34,830 nucleotides of DNA from assembly GCA_030827365.1 (NCBI GenBank), contig JAUREO010000017.1, forward strand, positions 1-34,830. Direction: 5' to 3'. The stretch is from Candidatus Poseidonia sp. GTDB taxonomy: Archaea > Thermoplasmatota > Poseidoniia > Poseidoniales > Poseidoniaceae. Below are positions 24,179 through 32,944 of this stretch, piece by piece. The first letter of the stretch is position 1. Every line of letters begins with the position of its first letter. The translations under genes were made by a program, and so were the position numbers. The notes under the pieces are model-generated. The model did not search any database. It worked only from the letters and a program-made list of their open reading frames with translations, and had not been told where the DNA came from.

Positions 24179-25432
24179 TCAATATTTGAAAAGGCTCAAG
24201 TCTTCATCGGAATCAAAACCAAGAGCCTCAATCACATTTCCTTGCAAATAAAGAGAACCAATGACAAGAATTCTCTGTCCCTTGGGAGATGACGCGAGTA
24301 GTACATCTACGGCATCTGCCGGATATTCAAATTCTTTGACCTCGCACCCAACCGTTGACAACAATGGTCGTAGAACCTGAGTTGCAACACCTGGATATCG
24401 GCCCTTTTGAGGGCATGTGAGGATAATTTCCGAAGGTGGATTCAATCTTATCATGTCAATCAGAGGTTGAATCATTTCCTCCATCGAGTGCTGAGGCGAT
24501 GTTCCAAACAACAATGACCAGTTGGATGGCCAGTTCGACATCATTGAATGTATTGAACGACGCATTCCACTGGGATTGTGTGCCCCTTCTAGAAAAAACT
24601 CGATGGTGTTTGCAGTCAACATGTGTTGACGCCCAGGCCAATGTGGTTGAATCGAGATGTTGCTACAATCAATATTGAGGTATGAAGCCATGACATATTG
24701 AGCAATTTTACGCGCTTCATCAACATATGAACAATTACTTTCAACATCTACCCAGTGAAGTCGAGAAGGCCCAACTTGAACATCAATGCCCTGAATATGT
24801 GGATGAAGTACTGTTTCCTCAATCACTGTTCGGACTGAAACTTGCTCGGGATTTCTCACAAAAATCGGATGGTATGGTCGTGCAATGGCTGCCTTTTCTC
24901 GTGCTATGGCTTCGATTGTATCACCAAGAATGTCGGTGTGTTCACAACTGATACTTGTGAGAATACTGCATGTTGCTGGTGCAACTCTTGTTGCATCAAG
25001 GCGACCACCTAAACCTGTTTCGAGAACAAGTGCATCCACATCCAATAGGGATAAACATGCCAACGTTATCAAAAATGTTGCTTCAAAATAGGTGATGTCT
25101 TCTTGAAGATGGGGCAGTTTTTCTCGAAGTTCTCGCAATGCAATAGAATAGAGATTTGAAGAAACGGGTTTTCCTTTGTATCTTGTTCGTTCTTCAACTC
25201 GAACGAGATGGGGGGAAGAAAAAAACAGAGTGTTGTATCCTTGATTTTCAAGAAAACCAATCAACTGGGCACAAGTCGTCCCTTTACCATTGCTTCCTGC
25301 GACATGAAACACATGTTTTGGCCAGGAAACACCAAGTTGGTCGCAATACAACTTCGTTCGTTCAAGGCCAAGGTTCATACCACGAACCTTGAGTGACTCA
25401 AGCCATTGTCGGTCGGCCTCACCATACTCCAT
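24179..25432 (-). CDS. folC: Folylpolyglutamate synthase / dihydrofolate synthase (FolC)
   Basis: A 417-residue Mur-ligase-fold enzyme that adds glutamate to folates, and in bifunctional members makes dihydrofolate from dihydropteroate. The ATP loop AGSNGKGTT is at 45-53, the omega-loop segment with FFSSPHLVRVEERTR follows at about 70-84, GLGGRLDATR lies in the middle, and EHTDILGDTIEAIAREKA carries the Lys that is carbamylated in the family. The C-terminal domain contains EGAHNPSGM. Length is typical of bacterial FolC (about 420). Whether it has both activities cannot be told from this. Its presence shows that this organism makes polyglutamylated folate-type cofactors, unlike methanogens that use methanopterin. 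It is followed by the dCMP deaminase gene and is divergent from the presenilin-like gene. Confidence 0.93.
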   Translation of the reverse strand: MEYGEADRQWLESLKVRGMNLGLERTKLYCDQLGVSWPKHVFHVAGSNGKGTTCAQLIGFLENQGYNTLFFSSPHLVRVEERTRYKGKPVSSNLYSIALRELREKLPHLQEDITYFEATFLITLACLSLLDVDALVLETGLGGRLDATRVAPATCSILTSISCEHTDILGDTIEAIAREKAAIARPYHPIFVRNPEQVSVRTVIEETVLHPHIQGIDVQVGPSRLHWVDVESNCSYVDEARKIAQYVMASYLNIDCSNISIQPHWPGRQHMLTANTIEFFLEGAHNPSGMRRSIHSMMSNWPSNWSLLFGTSPQHSMEEMIQPLIDMIRLNPPSEIILTCPQKGRYPGVATQVLRPLLSTVGCEVKEFEYPADAVDVLLASSPKGQRILVIGSLYLQGNVIEALGFDSDEDLSLFKY

Positions 25433-25529
25433 GATTTCAATGCAGAAAGATTGATTTCAAATGTCCTTTGCTACATTCCTTCTCTCTTCATGACATCAAA
25501 CTGATATGTGGGAAATCTTTGGGTAAATC
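25433..25529. promoter_or_regulatory. Divergent promoter region between folC and the presenilin-like gene
   Basis: On the plus strand CTGATATG at 25501-25508 lies at the right distance (about 22-29 bases) for a leaderless message beginning at ATG 25530, and no ribosome site is seen there. The octamer GATTTCAA occurs at 25433-25440 and again at 25453-25460, immediately before folC, and could be a small operator-like direct repeat. Confidence 0.35.
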
Positions 25530-27782
25530 ATGAGCGAAGCGACCTCGTGGAAAAACCGGCCACAAAGTCAAGCGTTCGACGAAGTGGAAAAAGAACTTCA
25601 AAAAGAAGATTCGTTGCTTCATTTATTCAAGGAACAATGGACTGGTATGGCTGGCATGGCCTTGATGTTCATCGTCACCATTTTTCTTGGCATTTACATT
25701 CGCCCCTATTACGATGTAGGCGAATTATACGCATTTGGAAAAACAGGTGCAACCGAGGTCAGCAATGTGGTCATCGAATTACTCGCCATCTTCGCTTTTA
25801 CTGCAATCATATTGTACCTTGCTAAGAAGAACAAAGCGTGGCTGATCAAGTATGGAATGTTCGTCGTATTAGCCATTGCTTTACTCTATACTACAGTTCC
25901 TCTGGCACACATGTTTGTTCTCGATTTTGATGTTGAGCCATTTGTCGAAGACGAATCCTTTGATTCAAATGCCGAGGTCTTAGGATTTTTCAATGACGAA
26001 TTATTGATTGTATCAACGCCTTTTCTCTCGGAATTTAATGCCTACAATAATTCGATACAAGCTTTCAATCTCCACGATTTAAGCAAACCAGTATGGAACA
26101 TCACAACACCTCATCTAGACGGTGATAGAAACCCAAACCTTGTCATGTCACAAAATGGAAATCAATTAACCATCACCTCTGGTCAGTTCATCTGGGTCAT
26201 TGATGCGTATGAGGGAGTATTGCTTGAGCAATTTTTGTGCTTTGAATATGACCAAAATGGTCAGGTCATTCCAATTCCTGAACAAAGAACTGGTTGTTCG
26301 CTCGCAATCCGAACGGAGGATTCAGTCTATGTTGTAAACAACGCCAATGAATTGTTCCTTTGGAAAACAGACCCAGACTTCCCAAATTTCATGTTTGGAC
26401 CACAAGCCAAATGGTTGCTACCTCAACAAATTTCTATGGATCAATCCAACGGAGATTTGTTGCACGCTGAAGTCATCGACGAAGACTTCTTGCTCATCGC
26501 TGTTCCTGGAGGAATCGCGTTTGTTGAACTTGAGGAATTTAACGATATACCTCAAACCTCTCAACCCATCGATACGATTGACAATGCATCCATAGTTTTC
26601 CAATTGATACCTCAAGGTTCCTTTACATCTTTCGATATTGGAGCCTCACCTTTCGATGAATTGAGTTTTCTTGATAAAAATCATTCAAAAAAGAAAATGT
26701 TTGCTCTCATTGGTGATTCTAATGGAGATGTCGTTGGCCTTGACATCGACCTTGAAGCGGAAAACGAAGATTCCATACGAGGTAACGGAGTTGTTTCGAT
26801 CGAAGACAGAATGACGTTGTATCAATTTGCTGATACCATTCAATCTGTTGAGCTCACTGACCTCAATGAGGATGGCTTCAGCGATGTTCTTATCGTTAGC
26901 GAACAAGGAGCCCACTGGATGTACACTACATCTCTCATTGAACGATCGGTGTTTGAAATTCATATCGATGTCGACCATGCCTTCTTTGTGAATCAAAACA
27001 ACGCAACACAACTGGTTCTCATCGATTCCACCTATGGAGAACTGATTGAACACACCACCTTGATTCGAAGTGGGGAAATCACCGGCGATATGTTTCCATT
27101 GTATGGTATACAATTTCTCTTTTGGCCGACCATCATTGGTTTCATACTTGCCGCCCTTCTGATGGTGTTGCTTATTGTGCATCGTGAATGGTATGTTGTC
27201 AACATCACTGGTGTCATCCTCGGAGCTGGTGTATGCGTCATGCTCGGTGTGACCTTTGTTCCAACCCTTGCCATGGTCTTCATGGTGCTTGCAGCAATTT
27301 ACGATGCTTGGGCTGTCTACAAGTCCAAGCATATGCTTGACCTCGCAGACACAATGCTTGACCTCAAGTTACCCATTATGCTCGTTGCACCTCAAGAAAA
27401 GGGGTACTCTTTCAAAGATGAAAGCGCGTCTGTTCAAATTTCGTCTCCAACTACAATTGAATCTACATCACGCCCAAAACCAGCCATCAAAAAAGAGGCC
27501 ATGTTCATGGGTCTTGGCGATATCATTTTCCCAGGTATGCTCGTCCTCTCTGCCTTGCAGTGGCTTCTTGAAAGCGGTGTAGCATACAACGATGCATTCT
27601 TGGTGGCCATGTCTACGCTCATTGGTGGTCTTGTTGGGTATGTTGTCCTCATGTCTTATGTTGCAAGAGGTCACGCGCAAGCCGGCCTACCATTACTCAA
27701 CGGTGGGGCCATCCTTGGCTATATTATCGGTGGAATGCTCATCGTTGGCGAAGAAATTTTGAAATTTGGAATCACGTGGTAA
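25530..27782 (+). CDS. Presenilin/signal-peptide-peptidase family protease with extracellular insertion
   Basis: A 750-residue intramembrane aspartyl protease of the archaeal presenilin-like A22 family. The two catalytic Asp motifs are visible: YD at 591-592 in helix 6 and GLGD at 661-664 in helix 7. The helix 9 PAL motif appears as PLL at 721-723. Nine membrane helices fit the presenilin layout (about 37-58, 76-97, 106-130, 526-550, 556-575, 577-597, 657-680, 688-711, 718-738). Archaeal homologues are about 300 residues; here about 390 extra residues (131-523) sit in the helix 3-4 loop, which topology places outside the cell. The insert is beta-rich, with IWVIDAYEGVLL and DLNEDGFSDVLIV segments like PQQ/VCBS-type propeller blades. 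It may select or sense substrates. The gene ends four bases before the serS start, so the two are cotranscribed. Confidence 0.88.
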   Translation: MSEATSWKNRPQSQAFDEVEKELQKEDSLLHLFKEQWTGMAGMALMFIVTIFLGIYIRPYYDVGELYAFGKTGATEVSNVVIELLAIFAFTAIILYLAKKNKAWLIKYGMFVVLAIALLYTTVPLAHMFVLDFDVEPFVEDESFDSNAEVLGFFNDELLIVSTPFLSEFNAYNNSIQAFNLHDLSKPVWNITTPHLDGDRNPNLVMSQNGNQLTITSGQFIWVIDAYEGVLLEQFLCFEYDQNGQVIPIPEQRTGCSLAIRTEDSVYVVNNANELFLWKTDPDFPNFMFGPQAKWLLPQQISMDQSNGDLLHAEVIDEDFLLIAVPGGIAFVELEEFNDIPQTSQPIDTIDNASIVFQLIPQGSFTSFDIGASPFDELSFLDKNHSKKKMFALIGDSNGDVVGLDIDLEAENEDSIRGNGVVSIEDRMTLYQFADTIQSVELTDLNEDGFSDVLIVSEQGAHWMYTTSLIERSVFEIHIDVDHAFFVNQNNATQLVLIDSTYGELIEHTTLIRSGEITGDMFPLYGIQFLFWPTIIGFILAALLMVLLIVHREWYVVNITGVILGAGVCVMLGVTFVPTLAMVFMVLAAIYDAWAVYKSKHMLDLADTMLDLKLPIMLVAPQEKGYSFKDESASVQISSPTTIESTSRPKPAIKKEAMFMGLGDIIFPGMLVLSALQWLLESGVAYNDAFLVAMSTLIGGLVGYVVLMSYVARGHAQAGLPLLNGGAILGYIIGGMLIVGEEILKFGITW

Positions 27783-27786
27783 TCAT

Positions 27787-29079
27787 ATGCTTGATATCGA
27801 GATGTTCCGGGAATTCCCTCACATCATTCGGGCTGATTTTGATAAGCGAAATCTACCACACGATGCCATTGATGCAGTCATTCAAGCCGACCAAGAGTGG
27901 CGACGATTGCTCCATGCTACCGACCAACTTCGCCGAGAGAAAAATGAGGCTGCACGAGGTATTGCTCAAGCAAAAAAGGACCGTGATGAACAAAAAGCAC
28001 AATCCATATTAGAACAGGTTGCAAAATTGGGTGACGAAATCTCGAACATGGAACAACAGACAGCCGAAGCCTTGCATAATCGAGACCTTCTACGAATGCG
28101 AATCCCGAACATCTTACACGAAGATGTCCCTATTTCTGATGACGAAACGGGAAACACCACGCACTCTGTTCATGGAACAAAACCAGAATTCGACTTTGAT
28201 GTTCGAACCCATAATGAACTCATCGAAATGAACCACTGGGTTGACCTCAAGCGGGCTGCAAAAATAACAGGGAGCAGATTTTACTTTCTCAAAGGTGATT
28301 TAGCACGCCTTGAATTTGCACTTCAGCAATATGCTGTCGAATTTTTACGCTCACGTGGATTTACCTTTGTGCAACCACCTGTTATGATGAACCGTACTGC
28401 ATACGAAGGTGTTACCGACTTGGGTGATTTTGAAACGGTCATGTATGGCATTGAACCAGACAAGTACTTCATGATTGCAACCTCGGAGCACCCGCTCACT
28501 GCGATGTACATGAATGAAACAATTCCTGAAGACATGCTGCCATTACGACTCGTTGGTGTTTCCTCTTGCTTTCGCAGGGAGGTTGGCAGCCACGGTATTA
28601 CCGATGCTGGTATTTGGCGGGTTCATCAATTCACAAAGGTTGAACAAATTGTCATTGCTCGACCAGAAGAGTCTTGGAATTTGCATGAAGAATTACTTGC
28701 AAATTGTGTAGATTTATGGAATTCATTGGGCCTTCACTTTGAGGTTGTCAACATTTGTAGCGGGGATATGGGTACGGTTGCTTCGAAAAAATACGACCTT
28801 GAAGCATGGATTCCTGGTGCTGATCAATATAAAGAAGTGGTTTCTTGTTCAAATTGTACTGATTATCAAGCGAACCGACTCGATATTCGCTTTGGTACAC
28901 CAGGACATCCAAATCAACCGATTGTACACACGCTCAATTCTACCGCAGTTGCAACTTCTCGTGCTCTGGTTGCAATTATGGAACAAAACCAACAAGCGGA
29001 TGGTCGGGTTTCTATTCCTCAAGTGCTCCGCCCGTTGATGGGTGGCCAAGAAACTCTTGAACCGTGTTCAATCGAGTGA
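27787..29079 (+). CDS. serS: Seryl-tRNA synthetase (bacterial/common type)
   Basis: A 430-residue class II synthetase that charges tRNA-Ser with serine. Residues about 1-105 form the tRNA-binding coiled-coil arm, with long charged helices around HDAIDAVIQADQEWRRLL and KLGDEISNMEQQ. The catalytic domain shows TSEHPLTAMYM for the serine-binding TxE segment, motif 2 CFRREVGSHGITDAGIWRVHQF, and motif 3 near the end in TVATSRALVAIMEQ-like form with QVLRPLMGG. This is the common SerRS, not the rare methanogen form. ATG 27787 (MLDIEMFREFP) is preferred; an earlier in-frame ATG at 27766 would overlap the presenilin-like gene and add seven unlikely residues. The 3' end overlaps the convergent ABA4-like gene by 12 bases. 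Confidence 0.96.
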   Translation: MLDIEMFREFPHIIRADFDKRNLPHDAIDAVIQADQEWRRLLHATDQLRREKNEAARGIAQAKKDRDEQKAQSILEQVAKLGDEISNMEQQTAEALHNRDLLRMRIPNILHEDVPISDDETGNTTHSVHGTKPEFDFDVRTHNELIEMNHWVDLKRAAKITGSRFYFLKGDLARLEFALQQYAVEFLRSRGFTFVQPPVMMNRTAYEGVTDLGDFETVMYGIEPDKYFMIATSEHPLTAMYMNETIPEDMLPLRLVGVSSCFRREVGSHGITDAGIWRVHQFTKVEQIVIARPEESWNLHEELLANCVDLWNSLGLHFEVVNICSGDMGTVASKKYDLEAWIPGADQYKEVVSCSNCTDYQANRLDIRFGTPGHPNQPIVHTLNSTAVATSRALVAIMEQNQQADGRVSIPQVLRPLMGGQETLEPCSIE

Positions 29080-29532
29080 TTGCTCAACATGCATCACTTC
29101 TAAATGCCCTTGACTTTTGAGTGCCAGAATGCCAAGAAGCACGCCAAAAGGGGCAACCATCATCGACAGGAACAAGATGGGGAAAGTAATGTATAGGGTG
29201 AGAGTTGAATCACGAAATTGACTCCACAACCAACGACCTGCAAGCAAATCGAGAGCAAGAAAATGAATCCATCCAAGATAGATGGTCGCATCATTTTCAA
29301 ACAACTCTTTGACCACATCTGGAGTCACCATTTGAGATGAGAAGGTAAGAAGGAGATCGGGCAATTGGGGAATGACTAAAATCGTGTATGAAACCAGAAG
29401 AGGCACGATACAGATCAATGGATTTTCAATCATTTTTTGTGTTATTTCGTGACGCGGGAAAAACCACATCGAAATCCAAAACGGCATGATGTATACGCTT
29501 GCGAACCAAAATAACAATTCTTCAATATTCAT
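29068..29532 (-). CDS. ABA4-like (DUF4281) membrane protein
   Basis: A 154-residue protein with four probable membrane helices (about 5-24, 38-60, 84-102, 113-140). The segment YLGWIHFLALDLLAGRWLW matches the hallmark of the ABA4-like family, whose plant member is needed to convert violaxanthin to neoxanthin; prokaryotic members have been linked to carotenoid or retinal chemistry. No carotenoid or rhodopsin gene is visible in the window, so this role is only a suggestion. The start overlaps the stop of the lipoprotein gene by four bases (ATGA) with an AGGTGAGG site just upstream, making it the last gene of the operon. Its 3' end overlaps serS by 12 bases. Confidence 0.75.
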   Translation of the reverse strand: MNIEELLFWFASVYIMPFWISMWFFPRHEITQKMIENPLICIVPLLVSYTILVIPQLPDLLLTFSSQMVTPDVVKELFENDATIYLGWIHFLALDLLAGRWLWSQFRDSTLTLYITFPILFLSMMVAPFGVLLGILALKSQGHLEVMHVEQSLD

Positions 29533-30125
29533 GTCCTCACCTTGTTGTAGACGTTTAATGCGTCATCAAAAATAGTTTCGTTGGCCCAGTAGGTTTTCGA
29601 TTGCCATAACAAGGCACCGTCAGCATCAACGACTTGGAACGTCGGTGTTACAGGGTTGCTGAATGCTTCGTAAACTGTCACCTGTGATTGAACCTTGGTT
29701 TTCTCGTCGTATACAATCGTTTTTTCATTTGGTAAGAGAATAGGCCAAGGGGCGTATGTTTCGCTTTCTTCAACACCATATCGCTCCATAACTGAATCTT
29801 TGCTTTCAAGCGAAGCATAGCGATGAATGTAAACAATGTTCACCCCGTTAAGGTCTGATGAATTTTCAAGATGTTCGACAAACAATCTGGTCCAGTCGTG
29901 ACACCCTTGGCAACCACTTGCGACCCACAACACCAACTTCGGGCCAACAATATCTTGGTTGAAATTGACCGAGGGGGCTCCATCCACGCCTCTTCCAAGC
30001 GTTTCTGCTTCAAATCCGACAAAGTACGGTCGATTCTCATTGATTTGTTCTTGATGTTCAATGCAGCCGGCAAGTGTCATTGGAAGCATCAACAAGATGA
30101 CAAAGATGAGGCTGCGGGCCGTCAT
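29529..30125 (-). CDS. Thioredoxin-fold lipoprotein
   Basis: A 198-residue secreted protein. It has a signal peptide with a lipobox-like LAGC (C21), so it is probably lipid-anchored on the outer face of the membrane. A thioredoxin-like fold follows: strand PKLVLWVASGCQGCHDW contains the CxxC pair C72/C75, preceded by a loop, and NPVTPTFQVVDADG supplies the cis-proline segment. It resembles TlpA/ResA-type redox proteins and could reduce or form disulfides in exported proteins; the SGCQGC variant does not say which. It overlaps both neighbours by four bases (ATGA each side): the RND exporter gene upstream and the ABA4-like gene downstream. A GGGAG ribosome site stands about six bases before its ATG. 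Confidence 0.85.
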   Translation of the reverse strand: MTARSLIFVILLMLPMTLAGCIEHQEQINENRPYFVGFEAETLGRGVDGAPSVNFNQDIVGPKLVLWVASGCQGCHDWTRLFVEHLENSSDLNGVNIVYIHRYASLESKDSVMERYGVEESETYAPWPILLPNEKTIVYDEKTKVQSQVTVYEAFSNPVTPTFQVVDADGALLWQSKTYWANETIFDDALNVYNKVRT

Positions 30126-32944
30126 TCTTCTCCCTCTGTATGCTGTAAATGTGAGGCATGGTATCGCTTCAATAATGGGGCGTAGAGGGCGGGTAAGATG
30201 AGTAAACTCGAGAGTAATGCAAGACCGATAGCGACAACGAAGGCTTGACCAAACAATCGAAGAGGTAAAAGGGCAGAGAGATTGAGAACGGCAAAACCTC
30301 CGGCCGTGGTCAATGCAGCACCTCCCATTGCCCTACCAGTCGTGGCTGTGGTTTTTGCAACCCATTCTGAAATTTCCGCATGTGGTGCTAATTCTGCTTC
30401 TTCTTCGAGACGTGTAGCGAAATGAACTGCATAATCAACGCCCAAACCAAGAGCAAGGGCTCCAATGGTCACGGTTTGCGGATTGATTTGGTAGCCCGTG
30501 AAACCCATTAATCCGTACACCCATACAACCACCATCATCAGTGGCATCCAGGATACGAGTCCTCGAGTAAGACCTTGTTGGACGTCTTTGGTTCGAGTAG
30601 TTTGAATGCCAATCAGCATTAGAAGGATGACTGTTGCTACGACTGTTGTTGAAACAATCGATGCTTGAGCAACATCTGAAGTCGTCTGAGCATTGATGAG
30701 TGACCTTCCGCTAATGCGAAGCTCGACTGAAGATTGTCCACTCTGAATACTTGAAAGCATGGCTTCAATTTCATCAGTCAAATCAACAGTTGCCTGCCAA
30801 TCAAGGGTATTGGCTTGGAAAGAAATGATAGTTTGAGAGCCATGAGAAGCGAGGACGGCTTTGGTCAAGTTTCTTCCATCTTCTGTTTCAAGTACCCAAG
30901 CCCTAAGAGCAGCCCAACCCATTGCATCATCGGCATCAATACCGCTAAGGAGTGTTGCAACTTGCTCATTCGTCGTCGCAGTTTGCTCAAGTATACTCCA
31001 CAGCCCAGTAGGTACCCCAGAGGTTGAATCTATATTTTGGAGGTCTAAGACAGTTAAATTCCAAATTTCTCTCGCCTCTTTCGAGAAGATTTCTCCGTCC
31101 ATCACGACATAAATTGGAGAACGGCTTGAACCGTATTCATCACTGAGCAAAATAAAATCCGCAACGATTGGAATCGATGTGTCAAATTGGTCGCGTTGTT
31201 CAAATCCAACTTCTAACTGTTGGAATCCTGCGTACATCGGTAGGAGCAGAACAACAACGAGGGCGATCACTGTCACTGGTTTTTCTGCTAGTTTTCCTAC
31301 TTCTTTTGAAATCCTTCCAACCTTGAAGTCACCGGATTTTTCAATGGGTAATTTTTTGGAAGGAATCAAGAACAGCAATGCAGGTAACAATGATATGCTC
31401 AAGAGATATGTGATAACAAGTCCAACAGCGATAACAGTACCGAACACCTGAAGAAAGACAAGGCTCGAAAGCCGGAAGGAAAGGAACCCTATGACATCGG
31501 TAAAAATAGCGATGAGTAAAGCGACCGAAGTAAATATTGTTCCCTGAAGAATTGCCTTTCGCTTCAATTCGATGTCGAAATCTCGAAGGGTTGTTCGACC
31601 TGCTGGGTGTTGATGATCGTATTCAACAAGGTACTCGCGAATTCGCTTCACCACATGCAGACCGTAGTCGACACCGATGGCGAGCAAAAGTACTGGAATC
31701 GAATTCATGGCTGCATTGAATGTCATGTTGACCCCAAAGAATTGCAACCAACCCGAAAGACCGTACGTGGTGATAATGGCAACGACGGTGAGGAAGAGCA
31801 CATATCCTGTGTCCCTTATACTTCTGAAATTCCACCATAGAATGAGGCCGAGAATAAGAAATGCCGTACTTGTGAGAATACCAATTTCTTGACCGACTGT
31901 TGCGGTGGAACCTGTGGCAAACTGAGCAAATGAGAAGATTCGAACTTCACCGACATCATCTTGTTGCTGAAGTTCATTGATGAGCTCTTCATTCCATGCC
32001 GTGAAATCTTCTTGAACTTCGCCAATGGTATCGTATCCAAAAACATCAGGTTCGCTCAACACGACCAGTGTAACGAGTATTGGCCCAGAGGTCTGCCAAG
32101 GGTCACCAGCGTCTTTTTGAGGAATACTCGAGAGGATTGAGGAGCGAAAATCAACGGATTGAATACCGATAAGTGGGCCTGCTTTGGAGGAAAATTCACC
32201 ATACACAGGAAGGTAGCTTCCGACTTGTGATTGATTTTCATTGGAGAGAAGTGATGCCGCTATACCCATCATTGCACCAAGCTCATCGCTCATGTTTGAG
32301 TGATTGTCGAGGCGTGAGAGCCACCCCTCATCTTCAGGAACCTCCCATGCAAGCAACTTCTGAGAAGTCAATGGTTCGACGGTTGGCATCAACGAAAGAG
32401 CACTCGAAACATTTGCTAGCGCACCATCCCATGATTCATTTGACGAGGTTTGTAAGTCTTGAAGAGCTGCCATTAAAGGAAGATACCATACCATTGCCGT
32501 ATCTTCATCTTGATATTTGAGCCATTGCAGAGCATGACCAGCAGGTCCATTTTGTGCTTGAGTACCAAAAAGCGGGTAGTGATATGGTTGGTAATCTTCG
32601 TTCTCAAGCATCATGGCTTCGATGGTAACAAGTTGTTTCCAAGTTGAGGACTGAGTAAGATCGCCTGCTTCAATTTCTTTAATGACCCGAACGAAATCGA
32701 TATTGGCTTGATATTCGTCTTCGATTTCGTAGAGAAGGTCGACTTTTTCATCCTCTGGAAAGAAACCATCTTCGCTGTTATCGAATTTAAGATGCATTCC
32801 ACCGCTTGAAAGCAGCATGAAGAGGATGAAACCAACGAGCAGTGCCTTCTTTGGCTGTTGGACACTTTGTGTTGTTAACCAATGGAATGGATTTTGCATG
32901 TCATTAGGTGGAAAAATGTTCGTTTTTAATGACTGTTTTTTCAC
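30122..32944 (-). CDS. RND/MMPL-family exporter (HAE3-like)
   Basis: A 940-residue membrane transporter of the resistance-nodulation-division superfamily, which uses ion gradients to move lipids or hydrophobic compounds. It has the internally duplicated plan: a first helix near residues 33-52, a large external loop to about 350, five helices including a sterol-sensing-like block with GVDYGLHVVKRIREYL, then a second copy with a helix near 560-575, another loop, and a final five helices with the matching motif GVDYAVHFATRLEEE and a C-terminal helix. The Asp in each GVDY motif is the conserved site. It starts with GTG overlapping the biotin carrier gene stop by four bases; an in-frame ATG at 32899 is the alternative. 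Substrate unknown; the lipoprotein and ABA4-like neighbours suggest an envelope or lipid link. Confidence 0.92.
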   Translation of the reverse strand: MKKQSLKTNIFPPNDMQNPFHWLTTQSVQQPKKALLVGFILFMLLSSGGMHLKFDNSEDGFFPEDEKVDLLYEIEDEYQANIDFVRVIKEIEAGDLTQSSTWKQLVTIEAMMLENEDYQPYHYPLFGTQAQNGPAGHALQWLKYQDEDTAMVWYLPLMAALQDLQTSSNESWDGALANVSSALSLMPTVEPLTSQKLLAWEVPEDEGWLSRLDNHSNMSDELGAMMGIAASLLSNENQSQVGSYLPVYGEFSSKAGPLIGIQSVDFRSSILSSIPQKDAGDPWQTSGPILVTLVVLSEPDVFGYDTIGEVQEDFTAWNEELINELQQQDDVGEVRIFSFAQFATGSTATVGQEIGILTSTAFLILGLILWWNFRSIRDTGYVLFLTVVAIITTYGLSGWLQFFGVNMTFNAAMNSIPVLLLAIGVDYGLHVVKRIREYLVEYDHQHPAGRTTLRDFDIELKRKAILQGTIFTSVALLIAIFTDVIGFLSFRLSSLVFLQVFGTVIAVGLVITYLLSISLLPALLFLIPSKKLPIEKSGDFKVGRISKEVGKLAEKPVTVIALVVVLLLPMYAGFQQLEVGFEQRDQFDTSIPIVADFILLSDEYGSSRSPIYVVMDGEIFSKEAREIWNLTVLDLQNIDSTSGVPTGLWSILEQTATTNEQVATLLSGIDADDAMGWAALRAWVLETEDGRNLTKAVLASHGSQTIISFQANTLDWQATVDLTDEIEAMLSSIQSGQSSVELRISGRSLINAQTTSDVAQASIVSTTVVATVILLMLIGIQTTRTKDVQQGLTRGLVSWMPLMMVVVWVYGLMGFTGYQINPQTVTIGALALGLGVDYAVHFATRLEEEAELAPHAEISEWVAKTTATTGRAMGGAALTTAGGFAVLNLSALLPLRLFGQAFVVAIGLALLSSLLILPALYAPLLKRYHASHLQHTEGEE

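Noticed and set aside
26685-27332. 215-codon open frame on the minus strand
   Set aside because: It lies wholly inside the presenilin-like gene, whose motifs and membrane helices are clear, and its translation shows no domain-like pattern.
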